From assembly GCA_021432635.1 (NCBI GenBank), contig MU270053.1:403743-467742 (forward strand): DNA of 64,000 nt, written 5' to 3'. The translations under genes and the position numbers were made by a program. The notes below the pieces were generated by a model that was not told the DNA's origin, did not search any database, and saw only the letters and a list, made by a program, of their open reading frames with translations. Below, piece after piece: positions 54,689-64,000 of this stretch (within the stretch, counting starts at the first letter, position 1; every line of letters begins with the position of its first letter). The DNA comes from Thozetella sp. PMI_491. Taxonomy: Eukaryota > Ascomycota > Sordariomycetes > Chaetosphaeriales > Chaetosphaeriaceae.

Positions 54689-57600
54689 ATGCCCGGCGGC
54701 AACTCGGTCCCTAAGGAAGGCGGGCGGCAGACCGGCGCCATGGATCATGATCAACAGGGCAAGAAACACAAGCTGGGTGTCGTCTCCGGCGTCTACATAC
54801 CAGTTTGTCTGAACATCTTCAGCATCCTGATGTTCTTGAGGTTCGGCCTGATCCTTGGACAAGTCGGTCTCCTAGGCATGCTAGGTAGGTGTCCGGCCCG
54901 GACGGATTCTTATATGGCCCAACTCGCGCTCACACGATTCCAGGGCTTCTGCTAGTCGCCTACCTGGTTGACTTTATCACCACCCTCTCCCTATCGGCGA
55001 TCGCCTCAAATGGAGAGGTGAAGGGGGGCGGGGCTTACTATTTAATATCCAGGTCTCTTGGTCCAGAGTTCGGTGGCTCCATCGGCCTTCTCTTTTATCT
55101 GGCTCAGGTTTTAAACACCGCGCTTAATGTGGTAGGGTTGGTGGACTGCTTGAGGTTGAATCTTGGCTCTGCGCTTCCCCAGGGCTATTGGTGGTCATAT
55201 CTCATGGAGACCGCTGCTTTGGCAGGCTGCACTGTGCTTTCCTTAGCTGGCAGCGCCATGTTTGCGAAGGCGAGCAACGCCTTGCTGGTGGTGCTCAGCA
55301 TCGCCATCCTAAGTATCCCGATCTCGGCTCTTTTTGTCCGGCCTTTCAGCGACCCGGCAGCTGACATCGACTTCACTGGAATCAGCTGGGCAACGTTTCG
55401 AGCAAATTTGCTTCCACACACCTCCGGGGGTACTTTCAGGGGGTTTGAGACCTTCCGCGATCTGTTCGGGATTTTGTTCCCGGCGACTTCGGGTATCTTT
55501 GCCGGTGCTTCCATGTCTGGGGACTTGAAGAATCCGAGCAAAGCGATTCCTCTAGGCACGCTCTGGGCCATGCTGTCCACCTTGATCGCCTATGTGGTTG
55601 TCATTCTCTCCTTGGCATCGAGCACTTCGCACACGTCCCTTCTCAAGAATCCCAACGTGATCCAGGACACAAATGTCTGGGCTCCCATTATATTTGCCGG
55701 GGAAGTGGCCGTGAGCTTCTTCTCGACCCTGATGGGAATCATAGGGGCGGCGAAGTTGATGCAGGCTTTGGCCCGGGACAGGCTGTTCCCAGGCTTGTCG
55801 GCGTTTGGCCATGGAACCCGGAAGGCGGATGAGCCCATTTTTGCCATATTTCTCACATATTTTGTTGCACAGCTCGCCATGTTCGCAAACTTGAACCAAA
55901 TAGCCACATTTATCTCCATGGGCTACCAGGTGCGTCTTACGGCCTGCCTGTACCCGCGGAGGACGCGATAGGATGCTAACCGTCCCCAGATGACCTTTCT
56001 CGTCATGAACCTCGCATGCTTCCTCCTAAAGATAGGATCTGCGCCCAACTTCCGACCTGGCTTCAAATTCTTCAGCTGGCAAACGGCCTTCGCGGGAAGC
56101 ATTCTCTCTGCGTGTGCCATGTTCTTCATCGACGAGACGTACGCCGCCACTGCGGTTTGCTTGCTTGTGTTTCTCTTTTTGTTGATTCATTTCTTGAGCC
56201 CACCGAAGCACTGGGGCGACGTTTCGCAGAACTTGATTTACCACCAAGTCAGAAAGTATCTCCTCCGCCTGAAGCCCGAACACATCAAATTCTGGAGACC
56301 TCAGATCATCCTTCTCATCAACAATCCGAGAAAGCAAACGCGCCTGATTCAGTTCTGTAATTCAATGAAGAAAGGAGCTCTTTATATTCTAGGGCATGTA
56401 ATTGTAACGGACGACTTCTCTGCCGGAGTACACGAAGCGAAGTTACAACAGCAAGCATGGACCAACTACATTTCCGAGTACTCACGTATTAAGGCATTTG
56501 TCCAGCTCACGATGTCTCCATCCCTGACCTGGGGAGTACGGAATTTGATCTTGTCCGCGGGCCTAGGGGGTATGAGACCCAACATCGCCGTCTTGGGCTT
56601 CTACAACATGGACGAGTTGCGAAGCACACGACCAGGCCTGCAAGTACCTGAAGCGCCTTTATCACCCGTCAAGGCAGGCAAAAGCCGACCAAGGGCGGAG
56701 ACAGCGGGGAAGAAGTCACGGCGACGCAGAGGGGACACATCCGCTCGACTTTTAGAAGGGTTTCTCCCAACCGACCTGATTCGCACTGAGGAGATGATGG
56801 ATGTGACCGAGTATCTCACCATCCTGGAGGATCTAGCGCTACGATACCGTCTCAACGTTGCGGTGGGTAAAGGCTTCGAATCGCTTGAAACTCCACGAAA
56901 AGACGGGAGCAATTCGAAGAGGTATATCGACCTCTGGCCCATCCAGATGTCGGCCGAGATCGAGGCGGAAGGGAAAAGCGTCTTGACAACGAATTTCGAC
57001 ACTTGTACGTCGTTTTGCCATACCTCTTTCCCAATACTGCTAGGCTAATGCACACCAGACACTCTCATCCTTCAATTAGGGTACATCCTTCGCACAGTGC
57101 CGACGTGGAAGAAGGTATACAGCCTCCGAGTTCTTGTATTTGTTGAGTACGAGAGCGAAGTGGAGGAAGAGGCAGGCCGTGTCAAAGCCTTGCTTGACAA
57201 GCTACGCATCGAGGCCGAAGTCTTGGTGTTTTGGTTGGCATCCGGTCAACTGGGGACTTATGAGACCATAATTCACGGGAGATCCGATAACGAAGCAACT
57301 CAGAGCATTGTGGACGAGTGTATGAAAGACGACGATTGGTGGGATGAGATACAGCGGTACCGAGGGTCAACAACCACGGTGACAGAGTCCCAGACCTTTG
57401 GCTCGCTGAACAATGTCTTGGAATCATCTGCTACGGGTTCTCGACACAAGAGCTCCGGAGATGCACAGAACGGTAGACGGCCGAGCATGGCGCAGCTGGT
57501 CGAACTACCTAAGAATCCCACCGTCTCAGCCCTGTCCCGTCTCGGTGTGAACATGGGTATCCGCACCCAGAATCTTCCCCTCAGCGTCTTCGACGACTCA

Positions 57601-58719
57601 GACACAGAGATCGGCGACGACAAGGATAGCGATAGTGATTCGGGAGACAGCATGGATGGAGACTTTAATGACGCCGCTAGTGTGGTGAGCGAGGGCGATG
57701 TGGGTGACATTGATCCTGTCAGGCGACCACTACTTGGGGCTTCTGTTAATCGGCGCAAGAGCCATGGGGATCTCTCGTGGGCATCAAAAGGCCGAATTTG
57801 GGGTCATAAGAGCCCGGCACATGGCTCCAAAGCTATGTTGTCACTTCAGAAACCCGGAGGATCTTATGGGACCATGCCGCCGCCGCCTCCGCCTGCGGAG
57901 GACACAAGAAGTTGCCCATCTAAGACGTCACGGTACACTGCTGCGGAGCGAGAAAACGCTCCTCTTAATGGTTTTGTTGACTCAAGTGGGTCGGGGAGCC
58001 CAGGAGGTGTCGGAGACGAACCCGGCACGGGCAACTCAAAGCTACAACGCCCGGCGTTATCCCGCCAGGGATCTTCCATGAGATTCTCTAGCACAGTGGT
58101 GCCGGAGACCACCATTACCACAGAAGAAGGAGCAGGTCCGAAAATCATGTTTGCAGATACAGAGGCGGCATCTTCCAGTCGACACGAACGCCCCGCGTTC
58201 TCCAGGCATTCCTCATACACGCGGTTCACGAGCCGAGTCGTTCCAGAAACAAAGATCAGCGATGAGGGGGCCGGCGGAGGCCCAACGGTGTCTTTTGCAG
58301 AGCCTGAGAAAGAGATCAAGACGCCTACCAGGACTCCGGCTCGCTCACGGAGAAATTCGGCTAGCAAGCGGCTAGCAGAGGGAGATGCCCATCTCAATAT
58401 ACGTGACTTGCTATCATCATATCAGTTTCAGCCGAGGGAGGACGACGAGAGTGGGTCGAGCTACTCAACGCAAGGGTTACCACTATCCTTCAACGATCTT
58501 CCAAGCCGAGCACAACACCTCATACTAAACGAGCTGATGCGCCAAAACAGCCATGAGACAGCTGTCTTGTTTACAACCTTGCCAATTCCCGAAGAAGGCA
58601 CTTGCGAGAGCGAAGCCCAGAGTCTGTCCTACTTGTCCAATATCGAGGTCCTCTGCAACGAGCTTCCGCCTGTGCTCTTGATTCTCTCAAACAACATGAC
58701 AGTTACAGTGAGCCTATGA
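54689..58719 (+). CDS. cation-chloride cotransporter, SLC12 family (Vhc1-like)
   Basis: An electroneutral K+/Cl- (or Na+/K+/Cl-) symporter; the budding-yeast relative works at the vacuole. Four exons (54689-54884, 54944-55929, 55990-57004, 57059-58719) give 1285 residues. The first helix carries the CCC/APC signature (LGVVSGVYIPVCLNIFSILM, FLRFGLILGQVG). GEVKGGGAYYLISRSLGPEF and GIFAGASMSGDLKNPSKAIP are CCC hallmarks. About 12 helices end near IHFLSPP, followed by a large cytosolic domain (YLLRLKPEHIKFWRPQIILL ...) and the family C-terminus SNNMTVTVSL. Between them lies a Ser/Asp-rich disordered segment of about 350 residues that contains a 38-residue internal duplication. The start ATG precedes a Lys/Gln-rich tail of normal type. 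Confidence 0.94.
58051..58308 (+). repeat. coding internal duplication in the CCC transporter tail
   Basis: Two related 38/39-residue units. The first begins PALSRQGSSMRFSSTVVPET and the second begins PAFSRHSSYTRFTSRVVPET after a short linker. Shared features are SR, RF, VVPET, an acidic EGAG block and a final FA(D/E)xE. The copies have diverged, so the duplication is old. Confidence 0.8.
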
Positions 58720-59243
58720 GGCGCCTCTTACGTAGCGATGTTCCAAACTCAGGACCAAGACAATGGTATTGAACCAGTCTGGCGCCTATCTCTAACCTCC
58801 AGGCTCAAACGGTTTATTGAGGTCGGCCAAAGGTTCCTCGGCGAAGAATAGGACAAAGATAAGCTGTCTGAGATGGCAAGGCTATGTCAATACCTGGCCT
58901 GTCTGGGGCGTTCTATGAAGATCTCGAGGCTTATGGCTCTTTATTCGATGTACCTTAGAGATGGCATCTATGAGGGCGTGTGGAATCGCCTCCTTTGGAA
59001 GGTAGAGACGAGCATCACAAAGAACTGAGAAAGACCGCTCAGTCAGCACTCCTTCCTGGTTCATAAACAGTACTCTTTGTTATATAAGTCTCATGAGTTC
59101 CAAAATGCGACTTCTAATAACCGCCATGAGGCACACCCTTGTTCTATTACGACAATCACCCGGCTTCGACTCATCACGGAATCGTACCCAAGGGTCGCTA
59201 ACACATATACGACGATCAAGTCGCAGACCAGAGGTACACAGAA
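58720..59243. other. tandem intergenic, CCC transporter to zinc-ribbon gene
   Basis: The 3' flank of the transporter and upstream region of the next gene. No coding signal is recognised, though a non-coding first exon for the next gene cannot be excluded. Confidence 0.5.
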
Positions 59244-60836
59244 ATGGAAACTGATCTAGCCAAGCGCAGCCGGTCTCTTCGGAACAGCATCACTGATAGG
59301 CTGCGCGATCTTCGTGCCATCGCATCCCTTAGTTGGGTGTCACTCTCTAGGCTTTCAGCAAGCTGTCAGAAGACTCAAAGCAACCCCGAAAGTGAATTCC
59401 TCGTTGTTCACACTCCGGACCGACCTCGACACCTGCTCTCTACAGAGATCCCTTCAGAAGAAGATTGCGCGGCAGATATCGTGGCCTGGCACAGAGGGAT
59501 CGAAGCGCGCCGGCAGCGAACGGCCAGCCTACAGAGAGTGCATTCCCCGATGGTGGGTACTAGTGGCCATGGCCAGAGCCGTACGTTGCGACAGCCAAGA
59601 CTAAGGCGATGTTCACAGAGAATTGGGGACTCTAGATGTAGCTCCCATTCAGAAAATTTCTTCTCCGACAACCAATTAGGGCCCGAAGACGAGGATGAGT
59701 ACGATGATGCTTCTATTACATCCCTCGGGGATCCAGATCAAGACGGTCAGCACGAGCAAAGAAGCCCAGAGATATTCTCTCCTATCAATAGTCGAGGAAA
59801 CGGCACCGCTACTAGCACAGCGAGCATAGAAGCCAACTACAGTTCTGTGGAGTACGAGCTCCCTGGCAAGTCTGGATGTGAGACGGGCGGAGTCGATCCG
59901 GCGGAGAATGGCAGGAGAGAGATGCTGATCCGAAGGGAGATCTACAAAAGGGGAGTGTGCCCGCACTGTCGCAGGTCTTACTCGGATCCTGACAAATGCA
60001 ATAGCTGCGGGCATGCCTTCGCTGGCTACAATAAAACAACAAGCGAGGATCCCACATTCCACGACACGACTTTCAGGGTCCGCGGCGGCACACCGTGTCC
60101 TGCTTCTCTCAACTGGTCACAAAGAACGCCGGAAACGATGGAGAAGAAGGCCCAGAGAGCAATAGGAACCAGCAAGGAGGAAAGAAGTGAGAGACAGAAA
60201 TCGGAGGAAGAGCTTTCCGAGGACGAGATTCATATCAACTCGGTATCTAGCCTCCCACTCCCCCCTCCCAAGAACGCGTCTGACAAGGACTCTACGCAGC
60301 TCCTGGAAACCGGCGACTATGTTCACGAACCATGGTGGCCGAGGCACGTTGCAAACATGATGGATGAGTTCCCATGTTGGGCTTCTCGCCAGGAGGCCTC
60401 GCCCCGTGGCCACGTTTCATCCAAGGTCAGTCCAGCGCCCCCTTCTGAGTGCCTGACGGGCCTCCTCGCCTCGATCAGAGGCCGTCGTCTTGCCAATACT
60501 CATAAAGTGCAGGAAGTGGTCCGCCTCAGCAAGAACTCGGCCCGGCGCCAGGTGCGCATGTCCAAGGAGCCAGCACCCCTGGGGGAGCGCGCCAATGTCG
60601 GCTACATACGACCATCCCGGTCGCATCCGTCCTTGGCTATGTCCAAGATGAACCCCGACTACGAGCAGTGGGAGAGATGGCGGGCGCTGGAGCAGCAGGC
60701 GGAGGCGCGGCGGCTCGTACGAGAGAATGGAGATGATGCGGTTCTCTTTGAGGAGATATATGCGTGCTACGAGGACAGTTCCAAGGAGACGAGTCCAGAT
60801 ACACCAAAGAAGATGGCAGGGCTGGGATTCATCTGA
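59244..60836 (+). CDS. orphan protein with a CxxC-CxxC zinc ribbon
   Basis: A single exon encodes 530 residues and I recognise no family. Residues 1-230 are Ser/Arg-rich and polar with an acidic patch (PEDEDEYDDAS). The only domain-like feature is a four-cysteine knuckle at Cys239, Cys242, Cys252 and Cys255 (CPHCRRSYSDPDKCNSCGHA), preceded by the helix MLIRREIYKRGV; this is a short zinc ribbon. The remainder alternates charged and Pro-rich segments, with HEPWWPRHVANMMDEFPCWA and GYIRPSRSHPSLAMSK as the least biased stretches, and a C-terminal helix (EQWERWRALEQQAEARRLV). The codon pattern looks like the neighbours and a frame of this length without stops supports a real gene. A nuclear or regulatory role is a guess. 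Confidence 0.68.
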   Translation: METDLAKRSRSLRNSITDRLRDLRAIASLSWVSLSRLSASCQKTQSNPESEFLVVHTPDRPRHLLSTEIPSEEDCAADIVAWHRGIEARRQRTASLQRVHSPMVGTSGHGQSRTLRQPRLRRCSQRIGDSRCSSHSENFFSDNQLGPEDEDEYDDASITSLGDPDQDGQHEQRSPEIFSPINSRGNGTATSTASIEANYSSVEYELPGKSGCETGGVDPAENGRREMLIRREIYKRGVCPHCRRSYSDPDKCNSCGHAFAGYNKTTSEDPTFHDTTFRVRGGTPCPASLNWSQRTPETMEKKAQRAIGTSKEERSERQKSEEELSEDEIHINSVSSLPLPPPKNASDKDSTQLLETGDYVHEPWWPRHVANMMDEFPCWASRQEASPRGHVSSKVSPAPPSECLTGLLASIRGRRLANTHKVQEVVRLSKNSARRQVRMSKEPAPLGERANVGYIRPSRSHPSLAMSKMNPDYEQWERWRALEQQAEARRLVRENGDDAVLFEEIYACYEDSSKETSPDTPKKMAGLGFI

Positions 60837-61142
60837 CGTGACAGAAAGCCATCAGGAGGTATTTTATTTGAAATGAAGACAGACATTCTAGGTTCTATAC
60901 AACTCTATCACGGTTGAGTTCCATCTCATTTCTCGTGCTGTGTACTTGACATCATCTTGCCGGGAATCCAAACGTAGTCTTACAATCCGGCCAAACGCCG
61001 TGTTTCCGCCTGGCATAGTCTTCTTCTATAGCAGTTGCCAACGAGCAATGAGGGATAGTAAGCTTCTAGTGCCCACTAGTCCTTCAGACTCCACGCTAAA
61101 CATTCAAACAAATCTTTAGGTTCTAATGCTCTTAGCCGTGGC
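60837..61142. other. convergent spacer, zinc-ribbon protein / CobW
   Basis: Both genes end here. No coding signal is recognised. Confidence 0.6.
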
Positions 61143-62222
61143 TCACGCAATCTTTGTGACAACCAGCTCGCCTTGTTCGTCGCCGTGAAGCTCTAACAAG
61201 CCTCCACTCTCTAACTTCTTTTTCCACTTAGTGCTTTCATACCTTGCGAGAATCAGAGTCATCCGGAGAGTGGTCTCTTCGCTGGACTCATGCTCCTTGA
61301 CGTCGCCGATGGGGGTGAAGTTCCATCGGCCAAATGCCCAGTTGAGAATGTACCGGCTCCGCGGGTGTGGAGGAGTGGGGTTTGATTCGTCCTCGTCCGA
61401 GTTCCGCACCGTTGATGAGGCTGTCAGGACTGCCTTCACTCGGTATACCTCGTCTTTGGGCGCGCTTTTGAGGAATGCCTGCAGCTTGTCGGCGTCGACT
61501 GCGGCGCCTTTCGAGCCTTTCAGCACGACCGATAGGACTTCCACCTCGGTCTGGTGGTCGTGGCTGTGCTCATGACCATGTCCAGAATGCTCGTCCGTCA
61601 AGTTCTGAGCAAGGCCGCCATCGATGCCGAACACTATGTCAATAGATACCCAGCCCTTGTTGCTCTTGACCCACGCAATGTCGAGCTCGAGGTCGCCGAC
61701 CCGGTCCAGACACTCGTCGAACCTGCGTTCATCGCACGACTCCCACTTGTTGAAGACAATCAGGTCCGTGTACTTGGCCTGGATCTTAGCTGTATAGCTC
61801 GTGTCCTCGTATCCCTTCCAATTTTCGACATCGATCACGCTGACAACGCCGTCAAGGACATAGTTCCCCGTCTCACGAGCCAGCCGGTTGACCTCGAGCG
61901 CCAGAGTAGCCGGGAACGCGGACCCTGACGTCTCGATGGCGATGCGGTCTGGCCGTACGGTCCTATGGAGCTCAGCGAGCGCCTCGCTCAGCTGGCCGAC
62001 TAGATTACAGCAGATGCAGCCGTTGAGCAGCTCCTGCACACCGGAGATGGCGCTCGACGCTGCCAGCTGCGAGTCGACAGCTAGATCACCAAACTCGTTC
62101 TTGAGAAGCGCGAGCTTGTACTCCGGGTTTGCGGCGCGCAGCTGCGGGATCAGATTCAGAATCAACGTCGTCTTGCCCGAGCCGAGGAAGCCGGTGATGA
62201 TAGTGATTGGGATTGGCGCCAT
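61143..62222 (-). CDS. CobW/COG0523 metallochaperone GTPase
   Basis: A G3E-family GTPase thought to hand metals, usually zinc, to client proteins. A single exon gives 359 residues. The Walker A loop is GFLGSGKTT (residues 11-19). The COG0523 metal motif GCICC is at 68-72, and LIVFNKWE is the guanine-specificity segment in place of NKxD. A His-rich loop (HSGHGHEHSHDH) between the GTPase and C-terminal domains adds a likely metal-binding site. The C-terminal CobW_C domain has RYILNWAFGRWNFTPI. The start ATG sits immediately before the P-loop strand, as in the family. The upstream region carries a cluster of four GATAA boxes. Confidence 0.9.
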   Translation of the reverse strand: MAPIPITIITGFLGSGKTTLILNLIPQLRAANPEYKLALLKNEFGDLAVDSQLAASSAISGVQELLNGCICCNLVGQLSEALAELHRTVRPDRIAIETSGSAFPATLALEVNRLARETGNYVLDGVVSVIDVENWKGYEDTSYTAKIQAKYTDLIVFNKWESCDERRFDECLDRVGDLELDIAWVKSNKGWVSIDIVFGIDGGLAQNLTDEHSGHGHEHSHDHQTEVEVLSVVLKGSKGAAVDADKLQAFLKSAPKDEVYRVKAVLTASSTVRNSDEDESNPTPPHPRSRYILNWAFGRWNFTPIGDVKEHESSEETTLRMTLILARYESTKWKKKLESGGLLELHGDEQGELVVTKIA

Positions 62223-62925
62223 GGTGTGGAATGCCGTCGTGGCAGGGGAAGGGTAGGGGATGTGGAACGGGGCCCGCGTTGAGATCCGCGAACGCGAGAA
62301 GTGTTGGGACTGGAATTTTTAATAGCGCCAGGGAGCCGCGCCGGCGAAACGGTGTGCCAAAAATGTCGCGGTCGGCCGCAGCACGGAGAAAGGAACGGGG
62401 AGCGGCTTGTCTTGAGTGGAGGGGCACATTTTGTGCCATACCACTCCGCCTTCCTCTTTAGGATTGATAAGATTCGATAAACCCTGATAACAGGGTTGAT
62501 AAAGGCTTGATCCAGGGGTGGAGGAGCATTTGTTTAGTGGCCGCTAAGGGGTCTGTTGACGAAGCGCTTCCAAGTTTGTGCAGCCAGCCGAACTGACAAA
62601 CTGGACAAGGGCCAGCCATCTTCCCATATGGAGGATCCAGTTGGGGTCATTGGAGATCGCAGTGATATCTGGCCGGATGGACGTCAATCGGCGATAAACA
62701 GCCGGCCAAGGTAGGTTGTTGCCATGATATTGCCATCGTGACGTCATTGGGTGGGTGGGATAACGGCCGTCCATATCAGGACTGTAAAACAACAAACGTC
62801 GCTATGCCCCTGAATCGCGGGTCGCAACGACTGCCTATTTCTGAGCGTCAGTAACAATCGCACCGGCCGTTAGCTCTGCGTGCCAGTCTATTTGCGCGCT
62901 ATTGTTCTTTTTGGGATTTAACACT
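62223..62925. promoter_or_regulatory. divergent upstream region, CobW / 124-residue protein
   Basis: The divergent interval of 703 bp. Its most striking content is the GATAA cluster at 62466-62502; apart from this no element is recognised. Confidence 0.55.
62466..62502 (+). promoter_or_regulatory. four GATAA boxes at 10-, 10- and 12-bp spacing
   Basis: GATAA occurs at 62466, 62476, 62486 and 62498, all in the same orientation. The near 10-bp period puts the sites on one face of the helix. GATAA is the core site of fungal GATA factors such as AreA/NIT2 (nitrogen) and SreA-type (iron) regulators. Binding is an inference from the motif; no protein assignment can be made. Confidence 0.6.
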
Positions 62926-63349
62926 ATGTCGTCCTCTTCGCCTCTTTCTTCAGAAGAGACGCTCCGAGACAGCCTCGCCAGAACAGAGGCGGCTGCTGCA
63001 CCGGTGGACTATAAAGCAATGCTTGACGAAGCAGCAGAGAAGGACAAAATGAAAGACACGCCGAAACCGCCACAAGATTCGTCGGGGGCGTCGCCCATTG
63101 TTGAGACCGGTAAGTCGAGCTGGAGCACGCAAAGATGTCCGGCAGACGACTTATACAGCCACAGTATCACGATATGTCCAGACCCTTGGCAAGATCCTGG
63201 GGCAAACGGAACCTGAGAAGGCGGCCGTCCCAACTGCGAGTGGCCCAGCCCCGGGACCTCCACACCGTCCGGATCACGACCCCCAAATCGAAGAGTTCGT
63301 TCGCGATCAGCACCGCAGCAGCCCAGTACGAGTGGCGACGAGCGAGTAA
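62926..63349 (+). CDS. small conserved-looking hypothetical protein
   Basis: Two exons (62926-63109, 63159-63349) give 124 residues. The intron has a GTAAGT donor and ATACAG acceptor and is 49 nt. The product starts MSSSSPLSSEETLRDSLA, is rich in Ala, Asp and Lys (DYKAMLDEAAEKDKMKD), then reads ATVSRYVQTLGKILGQTE and PPHRPDHDPQIEEFVRDQHR. The last motif has the look of a conserved short helix. No signal peptide or membrane segment is seen. The chosen stop at 63347 overlaps a GTAAGG that could act as a further donor, so the C-terminus is less secure. Function unknown. Confidence 0.65.
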
Positions 63350-63703
63350 GGGCCACTGGGAACTGGAAGAGCAAGAATAGAACATATTTCAGGGCAAAAC
63401 AGGCGTCCAAGATTTATTTGGCGCGTTCCTAAACTAAATTACATGCCGCAACTCCGTTTCATATGTCAACCCCTGCTTTTGCGATCTCTTGGAGCCCGAG
63501 GGCCCCAACGAAGACAGACAGCGACCTGGGCGGCGAACATGATCCCAAATTCTATTACTCAAGCAGGCGGAAGAATCAGACCTTCATAAGCCCTCAAAGT
63601 GACATGATGCGTGAAGAATATCCCGTGAAGAATAACAGCCTGCGTCGCATAATCCATTATACCCCCGTTACGTCGTGAATGAATAGGCAGCAAGAGACGC
63701 AAC
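63350..63703. other. convergent spacer
   Basis: The 3' flanks of the small hypothetical gene and the partial gene at the right edge. No coding signal is recognised. Confidence 0.5.
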
Positions 63704-64000
63704 TTATGCCAAGAGGAACTGGCCGGCAGCGAGGGCGATGGCGCCGGCGACAAGAATGCTCTTCTTGAGCGATGCGGGTGCGCCGGCGGTAACGTACGTC
63801 TTGAGAGGGCCGTTGCCGGGAGTGCCGGGAGGAGAGGGAGGCATGCCGCCCATGCCGCCCATGCCACCAGTAGGAGCAGCAACCCCAGGGACACCACCAC
63901 CAGGGCAGTTCGGGCCGCCTGGGCAGCCAGCGGGCATAGCACCACCACCACCCAGGGGAACGACAGGGCCGGTAGGGCGGGCGGCGAGGTCGGGGTGAAC
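63704..64000 (-). CDS. partial: Pro/Gly-rich protein with C-terminal membrane segment
   Basis: The gene enters the window from the right and ends here; its start is outside. The visible 98 residues begin VHPDLAARPTGPVVPLGGGG, continue with Gly/Pro/Met-rich low complexity (GGMGGMGGMPPSPPGTPGNG), and end LKKSILVAGAIALAAGQFLL plus Ala. The last 20 residues form a single hydrophobic helix, as in tail-anchored proteins. No intron is evident in the visible part. An ATG at 63937 would give a 77-residue product, but the open frame continues past it to the edge. Confidence 0.6.
   Translation of the reverse strand, partial: VHPDLAARPTGPVVPLGGGGAMPAGCPGGPNCPGGGVPGVAAPTGGMGGMGGMPPSPPGTPGNGPLKTYVTAGAPASLKKSILVAGAIALAAGQFLLA

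Noticed and set aside
1-64000. CRISPR arrays, insertion sequences, phage or plasmid modules
   Set aside because: None seen; the window is eukaryotic nuclear DNA with spliceosomal introns throughout.

Overview
The window is nuclear DNA of a filamentous ascomycete, most likely a member of the Sordariales (Chaetomiaceae-like). The reasons are short spliceosomal introns (about 50-110 nt) with GTRNGN donors, CTRAY branch points and YAG acceptors, GC-rich coding DNA, no operons, and protein families typical of that group (feruloyl-esterase-like lipase, GH3 beta-glucosidase, a pisatin-demethylase-like P450, Vhc1-type cation-chloride cotransporter). Most genes below were assembled by hand from exons using frame continuity, splice signals and family resemblance. 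No alignment or transcript data were available.

Layout. The left third is sparse. A tRNA-Glu sits at 1.9 kb, a secreted class 3 lipase at 2.8-4.0 kb, a 4.5 kb stretch without a convincing gene follows, then a secreted GH3 beta-glucosidase at 8.5-11.3 kb. From 12 kb the density rises: mitoribosomal bL34m, CAAX protease Ste24, a P450, an 87-residue Ish1-like membrane protein, ribosomal eL38, and an ABM-like protein (12-20 kb); mevalonate kinase, prenyltransferase alpha subunit, Mtr2-like mRNA export factor, mitochondrial MetRS, a GNAT acetyltransferase and a serine dehydratase-like enzyme (22-32.5 kb); a 2.9 kb gene-free stretch; then a 2EXR/F-box-like protein, Pol delta subunit 2, Ytm1, a DEDDy exonuclease, cytosolic ThrRS, LSm5, Rpb11, an Avt-type vacuolar amino-acid transporter, a cation-chloride cotransporter, an orphan zinc-ribbon protein, a CobW/COG0523 GTPase, a small hypothetical protein, and a gene that runs off the right edge.

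How they work together. Most are housekeeping genes for translation, ribosome assembly, transcription and replication. One functional group stands out. Ste24, mevalonate kinase and the FTase/GGTase-I alpha subunit all belong to isoprenoid supply and CAAX-protein prenylation, and they lie within 14 kb; the last two are adjacent and co-oriented. Several gene pairs share short divergent promoters (eL38/Ish1-like, Mtr2/MetRS, Pol31/Ytm1).

The most unusual observation is in the beta-glucosidase. The reading frame is restored only if two consecutive canonical introns are removed with a single nucleotide left between them, a twin-intron-like arrangement. Other points of interest are a 13-nt microexon in the Ish1-like gene, a roughly 210-residue N-terminal extension on the prenyltransferase alpha subunit, a helically phased run of four GATAA boxes, and two 21-bp inverted-repeat elements whose outer bases differ in a compensatory way.
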